From Candidatus Dechloromonas phosphorivorans (GTDB lineage: Bacteria; Pseudomonadota; Gammaproteobacteria; Burkholderiales; Rhodocyclaceae), in NCBI GenBank assembly GCA_016714975.1, contig JADKBR010000028.1, forward strand, positions 1 to 64,000: a stretch of DNA of 64,000 bases, given 5' to 3'. A program made the position numbers and the translations under genes. Of this stretch, positions 10,982 through 18,430 are shown piece by piece. Within the stretch, counting starts at the first letter, position 1. Every line of letters begins with the position of its first letter. Under the pieces are notes generated by a model. That model saw nothing but the letters and a program-made list of their open reading frames with translations, made no database searches and was not told the DNA's origin.

Positions 10982-11454
10982 TTACTGAACGCGAATTTCG
11001 ACGCGCCGGCTTTCTTCCGGGCTGCCGCTCCCCAGCGCTGATTCGGGCTTTCGGAACTTGCAACGATCGGCGGGGATGCCGCCGGCAACCAGCACGTCAC
11101 GGACGGAAACCGCGCGCGCCTTGGCCAGTTCAGCCTTTTCCCGGGCATCTCCGGCCGGATCGTGGAAACCGGAAAGCAGGATGATGCCATTTGGGCTAGC
11201 CCCAGCGCCTGCACAGTCAAAGCGACGATGGCCATGTCGGCATCTGCCAGCTTTGCTTCACCTACTGCGAAATACACCTTGGCCAGCGGCTCGCCCAAAG
11301 CGACGATCTCGACCAATTCAACGGCCTGCACCTTGGGTACCGCTGGCGCCTTGGTCGCTTTGCCGGCATAGACCACCGCCACAACCGCCAGCGCGATCCC
11401 CGCCAGAACTCCGACGATTACCGCCGTGGATTCGTCATCATCATTTGCCGCCAT
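10982..11454 (-). pseudogene. OmpA-like C-terminal domain membrane protein, frameshifted
   Basis: From the ATG at 11454 (MAANDDDESTAVIVGVLAGI) the protein has an N-terminal transmembrane anchor and then the start of an OmpA/MotB peptidoglycan-binding domain (AKVYFAVGEAKLAD). The frame slips near 11190. The other frame resumes with ILLSGFHDPAGDAREKAELA and ARAVSVRDVLVAGGIP and ends EESRRVEIRVQ at a TAA at 10982-10984. The domain would contact peptidoglycan in the periplasm. A single small indel accounts for the break. This is the last damaged gene before a long intact stretch. Confidence 0.75.
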
Positions 11455-11507
11455 GCTTGCCTCGCTCAAGGTAATTGGCCGGGCTCCCCCCGGAACAGCT
11501 TCGCATT

Positions 11508-12059
11508 CTACTGTTCCCCGATCGGAAACAGAACCGCTGGCGTCATCTCGACATGTTGGTCATCGCTTCCCAGCCATACAACACCGTCCTGAATCGTGCA
11601 TTGCAGGCGCATGTTGCGGCGCGCCAGGCCGGTCAGCGCCCGGGAATCCTGTGGACTGAGCGAAAGGACCCGCAGGTTTTTCTGGCTGGCGACCTTGGCG
11701 GCGATCTGTTGCCACCAGATGTCGGCAGCCCGCCCCCCGTAGCTCAGGATGACGACGTGGCGCGAGCGGTTACAGGCACGGCGGATGGCCCTTTCGTCGG
11801 GCAGGCCGACGTCGATCCAGCGCTCGATGCTGCCGGTCGCATCGCAATCCTGCAGATCGGCCTCATTCTCCGTCGACAGCCCGCGCCCGAAACCCAGCGT
11901 CGGCGAGGCGTTGAGCGCAAAAACGAGCAGGCGGATCATCATGCGCTCGTCGGTTTCCGACGGGTGGCGCGCGATGGTCAGCGCATAATCACCGAAGTGG
12001 GCACGGTCGAGGTCGGCGAGTTGCAGTTCCGCCTTGTGGATCGTCGCTTTGAGTGCCAT
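11508..12059 (-). CDS. yaeQ: YaeQ family protein
   Basis: A 183-residue protein starting MALKATIHKAELQLADLDR, closely matching YaeQ from end to end: ARHPSETDERMMIRLLVFAL, WIDVGLPDERAIRRAC, ADIWWQQIA and LQCTIQDGVVWL. YaeQ has a PD-(D/E)XK nuclease-like fold and was linked to suppression of RfaH loss in E. coli; its molecular role is unsettled. The start at 12059 is chosen over the upstream ATG because it reproduces the conserved N terminus. The gene is intact, unlike its neighbours to the left. Confidence 0.92.
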   Translation of the reverse strand: MALKATIHKAELQLADLDRAHFGDYALTIARHPSETDERMMIRLLVFALNASPTLGFGRGLSTENEADLQDCDATGSIERWIDVGLPDERAIRRACNRSRHVVILSYGGRAADIWWQQIAAKVASQKNLRVLSLSPQDSRALTGLARRNMRLQCTIQDGVVWLGSDDQHVEMTPAVLFPIGEQ

Positions 12060-12149
12060 GCCTGCCCCCTTCAAGTCTTGGCATTATCACATGACGATAG
12101 CGCCAAACAGGGATAGGATATAGCGCATCGACGCCAGGGAGCCCGATCC

Positions 12150-12695
12150 ATGAATACCGTCCGCATCACCCTCACCCTTCTTGCCGTGCTGTTGGCCGCT
12201 ACCGCCGGCGCAGCGGATGCGCCAAAGCGCAAGTCTGGTCTCTGGGAGATCAAGACCCAGATGGCCGGCATGCCCTCTCAGGGTCCAATGCAGATGTGCG
12301 TCGATCAGGCCAACGACAACCTGATGCAGGAACGCGCCAAAGAGAAGAGCAATTGCCCGGTGATGGACGTCAATCGCGGCGCCGGCAAGGTAAGCATCCA
12401 TTCGGTGTGCAAACTCGACGGCACCACTGCCACCACCGACGCTGTCATCACCGGCGACTTCGACAGCAACTACCGCAACGACATGCAGATCCGCTACAAC
12501 CCGCCACAGCATGGCATGAGCGAAATGAAGATGACTCAGGAAGCGCGCTGGCTCGGCCCGTGCAAGCCGGGCCAGAAGCCGGGCGACATCATGATGCCGG
12601 GAATGCCGCCCTTGAACGCTGGCAACATGCAGGAAATGATGAAGGATCCGCAGGTCCGCGAAATGATGAAGCGCCAGCAACAAGGGCGGCAATGA
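12150..12695 (+). CDS. DUF3617 exported protein
   Basis: A 181-residue protein with a Sec signal peptide (MNTVRITLTLLAVLLAATAGAA, cleavage near residue 22). The DUF3617 pattern follows: KRKSGLWEIKTQMAGMP, then conserved cysteines at MCVDQAN, NCPV, SVCKLDG and GPCKPGQ, and a TDAVITGDFDSNY strand. The C terminus is rich in Met and Gln. It is presumably periplasmic and disulfide-bonded; the function of the family is not known. It is 47 bases upstream of the rhodanese gene on the same strand. Confidence 0.87.
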   Translation: MNTVRITLTLLAVLLAATAGAADAPKRKSGLWEIKTQMAGMPSQGPMQMCVDQANDNLMQERAKEKSNCPVMDVNRGAGKVSIHSVCKLDGTTATTDAVITGDFDSNYRNDMQIRYNPPQHGMSEMKMTQEARWLGPCKPGQKPGDIMMPGMPPLNAGNMQEMMKDPQVREMMKRQQQGRQ

Positions 12696-12742
12696 CTCGC
12701 ACTTGGTATAGAATTAGCGAACGCTAATCGATAGGGTCTGCC

Positions 12743-13186
12743 ATGCGCCAATTTCTTCTTTTCTCCGGCCTTGCGCTGTGCGCCCTGCTGGCCCGTGCCG
12801 AAGTCATCAACATCGACAATGCTGAACTGGCACAACTGGTCAAGAGCGGGGTCACGGTAATCGACATCCGTACCCAGCCTGAATGGGAAGAAACCGGCAT
12901 CGTTTCCGGCAGCAAGCTGCTGACCTACTTCGACGAGCGCGGGCGGGCCGACCCGGCGGCCTGGCTCGCAAAGCTGAAGCCGATGGCCAGACCGGGCGAT
13001 CCGGTCGTCGTCATCTGCCGCTCGGGCAACCGTACCAAGCCGGTCAGCCAGTTGCTTGCGCAGCAAGCCGGCTATGCCAAAGTCTATAACGTGAAGAATG
13101 GCATCAAGGGCTGGACTGCAGGCGGCGGCGCTGTCGTGCCGGCCGCTCAAAGCATTGCCGCCTGTCGCGCCGAAAAGACTTGCTGA
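12743..13186 (+). CDS. Exported single-domain rhodanese
   Basis: A 147-residue protein with an N-terminal hydrophobic signal sequence (MRQFLLFSGLALCALLARA) and one rhodanese domain. The active-site loop CRSGNRT has its catalytic cysteine at residue 92, and the fold is framed by VIDIRTQPEWEETGI and VYNVKNGIKGW. Rhodaneses carry sulfane sulfur as a persulfide, here probably in the periplasm. The C terminus ends with two cysteines (AACRAEKTC) that could form a disulfide or second thiol relay. Its stop overlaps the TTG start of the next small ORF. Confidence 0.92.
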   Translation: MRQFLLFSGLALCALLARAEVINIDNAELAQLVKSGVTVIDIRTQPEWEETGIVSGSKLLTYFDERGRADPAAWLAKLKPMARPGDPVVVICRSGNRTKPVSQLLAQQAGYAKVYNVKNGIKGWTAGGGAVVPAAQSIAACRAEKTC

Positions 13187-13407
13187 TCCAGGCTGTTGAC
13201 CAAAAACGCTGCCCAACCTGCGAACGCTGGTGCGGCGAAAGGCAACCGGGTGAGCAACCGGGTACCGTGGCAGTCGCGGGAGAACCCGTTACTGGCCTGT
13301 GCGTTGGTGGCGGCTGGGACGGCTCCGAGCGGCGTGCCCGCTCGACCTGTGGCCACTGGCAAGTCTGGGTAGCGCTCGAACCCACGGGCGCCACTGCACT
13401 CCGGTAG
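13180..13407 (+). CDS. Small cysteine/tryptophan-rich protein, possible zinc ribbon
   Basis: A 75-residue ORF starting at a TTG that overlaps the rhodanese stop by 7 bases. It has a structured pattern, CPTCERWCGER, then 25 residues, then LCVGGGWDGSERR and STCGHWQVW, that is CxxC...C...C with flanking Trp and Arg as in small zinc-binding proteins. No ATG lies upstream in frame. I do not recognise a named family. The patterned Cys/Trp spacing and the overlap with the rhodanese gene argue that it is real rather than a chance ORF in GC-rich DNA. Confidence 0.5.
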   Translation: MLIQAVDQKRCPTCERWCGERQPGEQPGTVAVAGEPVTGLCVGGGWDGSERRARSTCGHWQVWVALEPTGATALR

Positions 13408-13476
13408 AATCCGGCCCTGCGGCTTTCCCGGGGCATGGGTCCACAGGGAGCGCCGCGACCGCGCCGGGAGAGCACC

Positions 13477-14496
13477 ATGCAAGACCAAGCACTGACCGAA
13501 CTTCTGCAGGCCGCGCTCGCCGCCCGCCAGTCTCTTATCGCGCGCTTGCACGACGAAGACACCAATGCCTACCGCCTGTTCAATGGCAGCAGCGAAAAGC
13601 GACCCGGTCTGACCGTCGACCGCTACGGTGACCTGCTATTGATCCAGACCTTCCACAACGCACTCGACGGCGATGAACGGGTCGCCATCGAGAATTTCTA
13701 CGCCGCCGAGATGCCCGGCCTGACAGCGATCTACAACGATCGCAGCGGCCCCAACTCACGCGTCGCCAACCCGTTGCCAGCCGAGGTGCTGAGCGCGGCG
13801 CAAGAGCCGCGCGAGATCCACGAAATGGGCGTGCGCTACGTCATTCAGGGCCGTCACGGAGGCCAGGACCCATGGCTCTTTCTCGACATGCGCGCCGGTC
13901 GCCGGCGGGTCATGCAGGAAGCCTCGGGCAAGTCGCTGCTCAACCTGTTCGCGTACACCTGCGGCATCGGCGTCGCCGCCGCCAAGGCCGGCGCAGCGCA
14001 TGTCGTCAACATCGACTTCGCCGAATCCAACCTCAAGGTGGGGAAGGAGAACTCCCGTCTCAACGATCTGCCGATCCGCCTGCGCTTCGTCCACAGCGAC
14101 GCCTTTGCCGCCATGCGCCAACTTGCCGGCATCGGCCAGCCGGCGATGGTCAGGGGCAAGCGGATGCCTGCCTTTCCCAGGCTCGACCAGCGCAGCTTCG
14201 ACCTCGTCGTTCTTGATCCGCCCCGCTATGCCAAGAGCCTGTTCGGGGTCGTCGATATCGTCAAGGATTACGCCGCGCTGATGAAGCTGGCGCTGTTATG
14301 CACGACCGCGGGTGGAACCCTGATCTGTTGCAACAATGCCGCGGAAATTTCGCGCGAGGTCTGGGCCGACCAGCTGGCGCGTTGCGCCGCGAAAATCGGG
14401 CGGACGATCCGTGAATTCGAATGGATCGTGCCTGAAGACGACTTCCCCAGCCACGATGGCCAGCCACCGCTGAAGATCGCCCTGTTGCGCGTTTAG
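13477..14496 (+). CDS. Class I SAM-dependent rRNA methyltransferase, RlmI/RlmK type
   Basis: A 339-residue protein starting MQDQALTELLQAALAARQSL. It has a PUA-like N-terminal segment (AYRLFNGSSEKRPGLTVDRY), then a Rossmann methyltransferase: LLNLFAYTCGIGVAAAKAGA (SAM loop), VNIDFAESNLKVGKENSRLN and the catalytic-strand motif LVVLDPPRYAKS. RlmI-type enzymes make 5-methylcytosine in 23S rRNA, but the exact target cannot be read here. The upstream ATG at 13435 would add 14 Arg/Pro-rich residues and is not preferred. Confidence 0.85.
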   Translation: MQDQALTELLQAALAARQSLIARLHDEDTNAYRLFNGSSEKRPGLTVDRYGDLLLIQTFHNALDGDERVAIENFYAAEMPGLTAIYNDRSGPNSRVANPLPAEVLSAAQEPREIHEMGVRYVIQGRHGGQDPWLFLDMRAGRRRVMQEASGKSLLNLFAYTCGIGVAAAKAGAAHVVNIDFAESNLKVGKENSRLNDLPIRLRFVHSDAFAAMRQLAGIGQPAMVRGKRMPAFPRLDQRSFDLVVLDPPRYAKSLFGVVDIVKDYAALMKLALLCTTAGGTLICCNNAAEISREVWADQLARCAAKIGRTIREFEWIVPEDDFPSHDGQPPLKIALLRV

Positions 14497-14530
14497 CAAC
14501 ACCCCGTAACCCAGAAACGGAAGGCCCGGA

Positions 14531-15376
14531 ATGTCCGCACGAAAAATTCACACCATCCACCGCGCCGCAAGCAAACAGACGGATGCACCTGACCTGCTGT
14601 TCGTCCATGGCGGCTACGTTGACTCACGTTGTTGGGACATCCATTTTCTGCCCTACCTGACAGCGCTTGGCCACAACTGCCACGCTATCGATCTATCCGG
14701 TCACGGCCTGAGCGATGGCAAGGACACCCCTGACCGCTTCGGCATCGACGACTACGCCGCCGACTTGCGCCAAGCGGTTGCGCGCCTCCCCGACGAGCCG
14801 GTGCTCATCGGCCACTCGATGGGCTGCGCGGTCATCGAACGCTTTCTCGAACGGGATTCCGCCCTGGCTGCCGTGCTCATGGCGCCGGTGCCACCGACCG
14901 GCACCCTGGGCTCGGTCATGCGGCTGGCACTGAGACACCCCGAGATGTTTTCCGAAATCACCCGCCTCAGCCACCAGGGGACGCTCAGCCCGACGAGCCT
15001 GGCGCTGATGCGCGATATCTATTTCTCGCCGGTAACCCAACCCGCCGAACTGCTGGACTTCGCACATCTGATACAGCCCGAGTCGGAGCGCGCCATCGCC
15101 GACATGCTGACAATCGGCCTCAGGTACCATCGCCCGCAACCCGAGATTCCCGTCCTGGTCATCGGCGGCGAGCAGGATTCGCTCTTTCCGCCGTCCACCA
15201 TCAGTTTCACCGCCTTGCGCTGGCGGGCGCAGCACACACGCATCCCCGACTGTGGCCACATGCTGATGCTGGAACATCAGTGGCGGGCGGTCGCCGATGC
15301 ACTTTCCCACTGGCTCGAAACGGCAGGCTGCCGGCGGCGCCCAACGGCTTCATCGGGCAGCGTCGTGATGGTCTGA
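14531..15376 (+). CDS. Alpha/beta-hydrolase fold protein
   Basis: A 281-residue protein with the alpha/beta-hydrolase layout: oxyanion-hole region LLFVHGGYVDSRCWD, the nucleophile elbow IGHSMGCAV (Ser near residue 97), a late acidic strand VLVIGGEQDSLFPP and the catalytic histidine in DCGHMLMLE near residue 240. The substrate is not predictable. The last 20 residues after the conserved domain (RRRPTASSGSVVMV) look like read-through of a poorly conserved tail. It lies 34 bases after the methyltransferase and may share its transcript. Confidence 0.86.
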   Translation: MSARKIHTIHRAASKQTDAPDLLFVHGGYVDSRCWDIHFLPYLTALGHNCHAIDLSGHGLSDGKDTPDRFGIDDYAADLRQAVARLPDEPVLIGHSMGCAVIERFLERDSALAAVLMAPVPPTGTLGSVMRLALRHPEMFSEITRLSHQGTLSPTSLALMRDIYFSPVTQPAELLDFAHLIQPESERAIADMLTIGLRYHRPQPEIPVLVIGGEQDSLFPPSTISFTALRWRAQHTRIPDCGHMLMLEHQWRAVADALSHWLETAGCRRRPTASSGSVVMV

Positions 15377-15417
15377 AGTGGTCGTCTTCCGTCGCCCGGG
15401 CCCGACTCGAGCCGCCT

Positions 15418-15765
15418 TCATTTCTTGATCGGCTGGTTGCGCCCGGAAAACTGATCGCTCAGACGAAACGCCGCGTCGCTGAACTGGCCACCAGGATTCT
15501 GGATACAGTAACGATTGACGAAATTCTCTATCGTGGCGCTGGAAATGCTCGACACCTGCTGGCTTTGCTCGCCGTAATTGTGGCCGGTCAGGAATCCGCG
15601 GATCCAGACCACATAGCTGTGCCTCTGCTCCGGGTCGTCCTTCGCAGCAACCCACGCAGCGCGCGACATGTCGTCGAATCCGAGAATGTTGAGCGGCGTG
15701 GCTCCAACCGTGGCCGCCAACAGCGCGGCACATGGCAGGCAAGCCAGTTGCGTCAGTTTGATCAT
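15418..15765 (-). CDS. Small exported protein, Rap1a/HdeA-like in general shape
   Basis: A 115-residue protein with a signal peptide (MIKLTQLACLPCAALLAATVGA). The mature part contains YVVWIRGFLTGHNYG and ENFVNRYCIQNPGGQFSDAA. The G(F/Y)LTG turn followed by one Cys resembles small alpha-helical periplasmic proteins of the Rap1a/HdeA-like group, but this is a weak resemblance. No function is assigned. It is convergent with the hydrolase gene and divergent from lysS. Confidence 0.72.
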   Translation of the reverse strand: MIKLTQLACLPCAALLAATVGATPLNILGFDDMSRAAWVAAKDDPEQRHSYVVWIRGFLTGHNYGEQSQQVSSISSATIENFVNRYCIQNPGGQFSDAAFRLSDQFSGRNQPIKK

Positions 15766-16032
15766 GGGGTCGTTCCTTTCCGGTCGATCTCGAACGGCAG
15801 GCGAGGCACCCTGTCAGCCTGCCGTCTTGAGAACTGAAACTGCAAAACAATGCAGTTATCTCATTGCCGCTGATGGAAAAGCCAAGCAGCCCTGCACAGG
15901 CGGTAGACGTCGGCTGGCCGGAACGGAACTCGAAAATATCCCTGCAACCCTGTCCCACCGAGGTGAAATCGGCGAGAATTGGCTGTTTTCTGCGGTCGAC
16001 CGCAGCAGACCCTAATTTTCCGAGGATTCTTC

Positions 16033-17541
16033 ATGTCCAACGCCGAACAGCACACCACGGTCCAGCAAGACGAGAATCAGCTCATCGCCGAGCGCCGCGC
16101 CAAGCTTGCCGAGTGGCGCAAGACGGGCAAAGCCTTCCCCAACGACTTCCAGCGCGAGAATACGGCGCTCAAGTTGCTCGAAGGCTACAGCGACAAGGTA
16201 TCCGAAGAACTGCAAGGCATGCCGGTCGAAGTCAGGGTCGCCGGGCGCATGATGCTGAAGCGCATCATGGGCAAGGCTTCCTTCGCCACGCTCCAGGATC
16301 TCTCCGGCCGCATCCAGATCTACGTCACCCGCGACACTCTCGGCGAGGATATCTACGCTGACTTCAAGACCTGGGACCTCGGCGACATCCTGGGCGTGGT
16401 CGGCACATTGATGAAGACGCGGACCGGTGAACTGACCATCCATGCGACCGAGATCCGTCTGTTGACCAAGTCGTTGCGTCCGCTACCGGACAAGTTTCAC
16501 GGCCTTGCCGATCAGGAAATGAAGTATCGCCAGCGTTACGTCGACCTGATCATGAGCGAGGAGACCCGCGTCACCTTCCTCGCCCGCAGCCGCATCGTCG
16601 CTGCGATCCGCAACTACATGAGCGGGCACGGCTTCCTCGAGGTCGAGACGCCGATGATGCATCCGATTCCCGGCGGCGCCTCGGCGAAGCCCTTTGTCAC
16701 CCACCACAATGCGCTCGACATGCAGCAGTTCCTGCGCATCGCTCCCGAGCTCTACCTGAAACGCCTGGTCGTCGGCGGCTTCGAGAAGGTCTTCGAGATC
16801 AACCGCAACTTCCGCAATGAAGGCCTCTCGCCGCGCCACAACCCAGAATTCACGATGATGGAGTTTTATGAGGCCTACGCCGATTACAAAAACCTCATGG
16901 ACTTCACCGAGGGCCTGCTGCGCCATACGGCACGTGAGGCGCTGGGACGCGAAGTATTTCACTACGGGGGCCGCGAACTCGATCTGTCAAAGCCCTTCCG
17001 GCGCATGACCATGGTCGAGGCGGTAAGGCATTACTGCCCACAATACAGCGACGCCCAGCTCGCCGATGCCAACTGGCTGCGCGAGCAGCTTGCCGCGCGC
17101 AAGGTGGAGATGAAGGGAGTACCCGGCCTCGGTGCGCTGCAGTTGATGTTCTTCGAGGAAACCGCCGAAGCCCAGTTGTGGGATCCAACCTTCATCATCG
17201 ACTACCCGGTCGAGGTCTCGCCGCTAGCTCGCGCGTCCGACAGTAATCCCGAGGTTACCGAGCGCTTCGAGCTGTTCGTCGTCGCCCGCGAAATCGCCAA
17301 CGGCTTCTCCGAGCTCAACGATGCCGAAGACCAGGCAGCCCGTTTCATGCAACAGGCGAAGGCCAAGGAAGCTGGCGACGAGGAAGCAATGTATTACGAC
17401 GCCGACTTCATCCGCGCCCTCGAGTACGGACTGCCGCCGACCGGCGGCTGCGGCATCGGCATCGACCGCCTCGTCATGCTGCTGACCGATGCACCGTCGA
17501 TTCGCGACGTCATCCTCTTCCCGCAGATGCGTCCCGAGTAA
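16033..17541 (+). CDS. lysS: Lysyl-tRNA synthetase, class II
   Basis: A 502-residue enzyme that charges tRNA-Lys with lysine. An N-terminal OB-fold anticodon-binding domain (VRVAGRMMLKRIMGKASF) precedes the class II catalytic core. That core has motif 1 around FLEVETPMMHPIPGGASAKP, motif 2 as FEINRNFRNEGLSPRHNPEF and motif 3 as GCGIGIDRLVMLL. The length is typical. The start at 16033 matches the family N terminus (MSNAEQ); an in-frame ATG 54 bases upstream would add an unrelated stretch. The gene is complete and undamaged. Confidence 0.97.
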   Translation: MSNAEQHTTVQQDENQLIAERRAKLAEWRKTGKAFPNDFQRENTALKLLEGYSDKVSEELQGMPVEVRVAGRMMLKRIMGKASFATLQDLSGRIQIYVTRDTLGEDIYADFKTWDLGDILGVVGTLMKTRTGELTIHATEIRLLTKSLRPLPDKFHGLADQEMKYRQRYVDLIMSEETRVTFLARSRIVAAIRNYMSGHGFLEVETPMMHPIPGGASAKPFVTHHNALDMQQFLRIAPELYLKRLVVGGFEKVFEINRNFRNEGLSPRHNPEFTMMEFYEAYADYKNLMDFTEGLLRHTAREALGREVFHYGGRELDLSKPFRRMTMVEAVRHYCPQYSDAQLADANWLREQLAARKVEMKGVPGLGALQLMFFEETAEAQLWDPTFIIDYPVEVSPLARASDSNPEVTERFELFVVAREIANGFSELNDAEDQAARFMQQAKAKEAGDEEAMYYDADFIRALEYGLPPTGGCGIGIDRLVMLLTDAPSIRDVILFPQMRPE

Positions 17542-17546
17542 TTCGC

Positions 17547-18341
17547 GTGGCCGACACGCGACTCGAAGCCGCCGCCCGCGCAGCGCTGGCCACCGACCCC
17601 AGCCGCGCCCGCGTCTTCGAGTACCAAGGCCGGCGCTATGCCGTCAAGCGTCTGGCTGCAAAGCCACGCCATCCGGTTCAGAACCTGCTGATGCGCTGGC
17701 TGGTCAAGCGCATCACCGGGCAGAGCCTGCCGATGCAGACGCTGGCGCTTTCCGCCGCGTCGACCAGCATGGACTTCGAAGCCAACCGGCTACGCAGTCT
17801 CGCCGCCGCCGGCGTCCGCGTGCCGAACATTGCGCTGCTGGCCACGGATCTCTTCGTGCTTGAGTACTGCGGCGCGATCGTCGGAACCTTGCTGAACACC
17901 TGGACACCGGAAACCTGGCGCCGCGAACTACCGCGCCTGGCGACCGAGCTCGGCGAGTTTCACCGGGCCGGCCACTGGCACGGTGGCGCGCAGATCAAGA
18001 ACATCACACTGCAGGATGGCGTCAGCTATCGCATCGACTTCGAGGAAAATTTCGGCGAAGCCTTGCCACTGCCCGTGGCACAGGCGGCGGATCTCGTCCT
18101 CTTCCTGAATTCCATCTCGCTGAGTGGCCCGATCGACGCAGATGAAGCACGATCCTTGCTGCCACTGTTGATCGAGCATTATTTCGCGGCCAACCCAAAC
18201 CCGGAAATCAGCAACATCATTCGCCGCGCACTGCCGTTAATGAAAAGACTCGCCGCCTTCGCCCGACTGTTCGGGCGTTGGTCAAACAAGGGAATCCCCC
18301 GCGTGCTGATTCTGGTCGACGTCTTTTCGGGGCTGCGTTAG
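17547..18341 (+). CDS. Protein-kinase-fold protein (LPS kinase/Bud32-like) with altered catalytic loop
   Basis: A 264-residue protein starting at GTG, 5 bases after lysS. The N-lobe has RRYAVKRL (candidate ATP-binding Lys) and the C-lobe has HGGAQIKNITL followed by YRIDFEENFG (the DFG equivalent). This resembles the lipopolysaccharide-kinase/Bud32 branch of the kinase fold. In that loop, HGDxxxxN is usual; here the Asp position is Gly, while the Asn and the DFE acid remain. No transmembrane segment is evident. The substrate is unknown. Confidence 0.75.
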   Translation: MADTRLEAAARAALATDPSRARVFEYQGRRYAVKRLAAKPRHPVQNLLMRWLVKRITGQSLPMQTLALSAASTSMDFEANRLRSLAAAGVRVPNIALLATDLFVLEYCGAIVGTLLNTWTPETWRRELPRLATELGEFHRAGHWHGGAQIKNITLQDGVSYRIDFEENFGEALPLPVAQAADLVLFLNSISLSGPIDADEARSLLPLLIEHYFAANPNPEISNIIRRALPLMKRLAAFARLFGRWSNKGIPRVLILVDVFSGLR

Positions 18342-18430
18342 CTTCAGAAGCGCAATCTCACCCAAGACCTGAACGCGGAAATGCTGCAGGCGTTCTGCCC
18401 GATGCTGCGCAACGTCAACCCTGAAAACAC

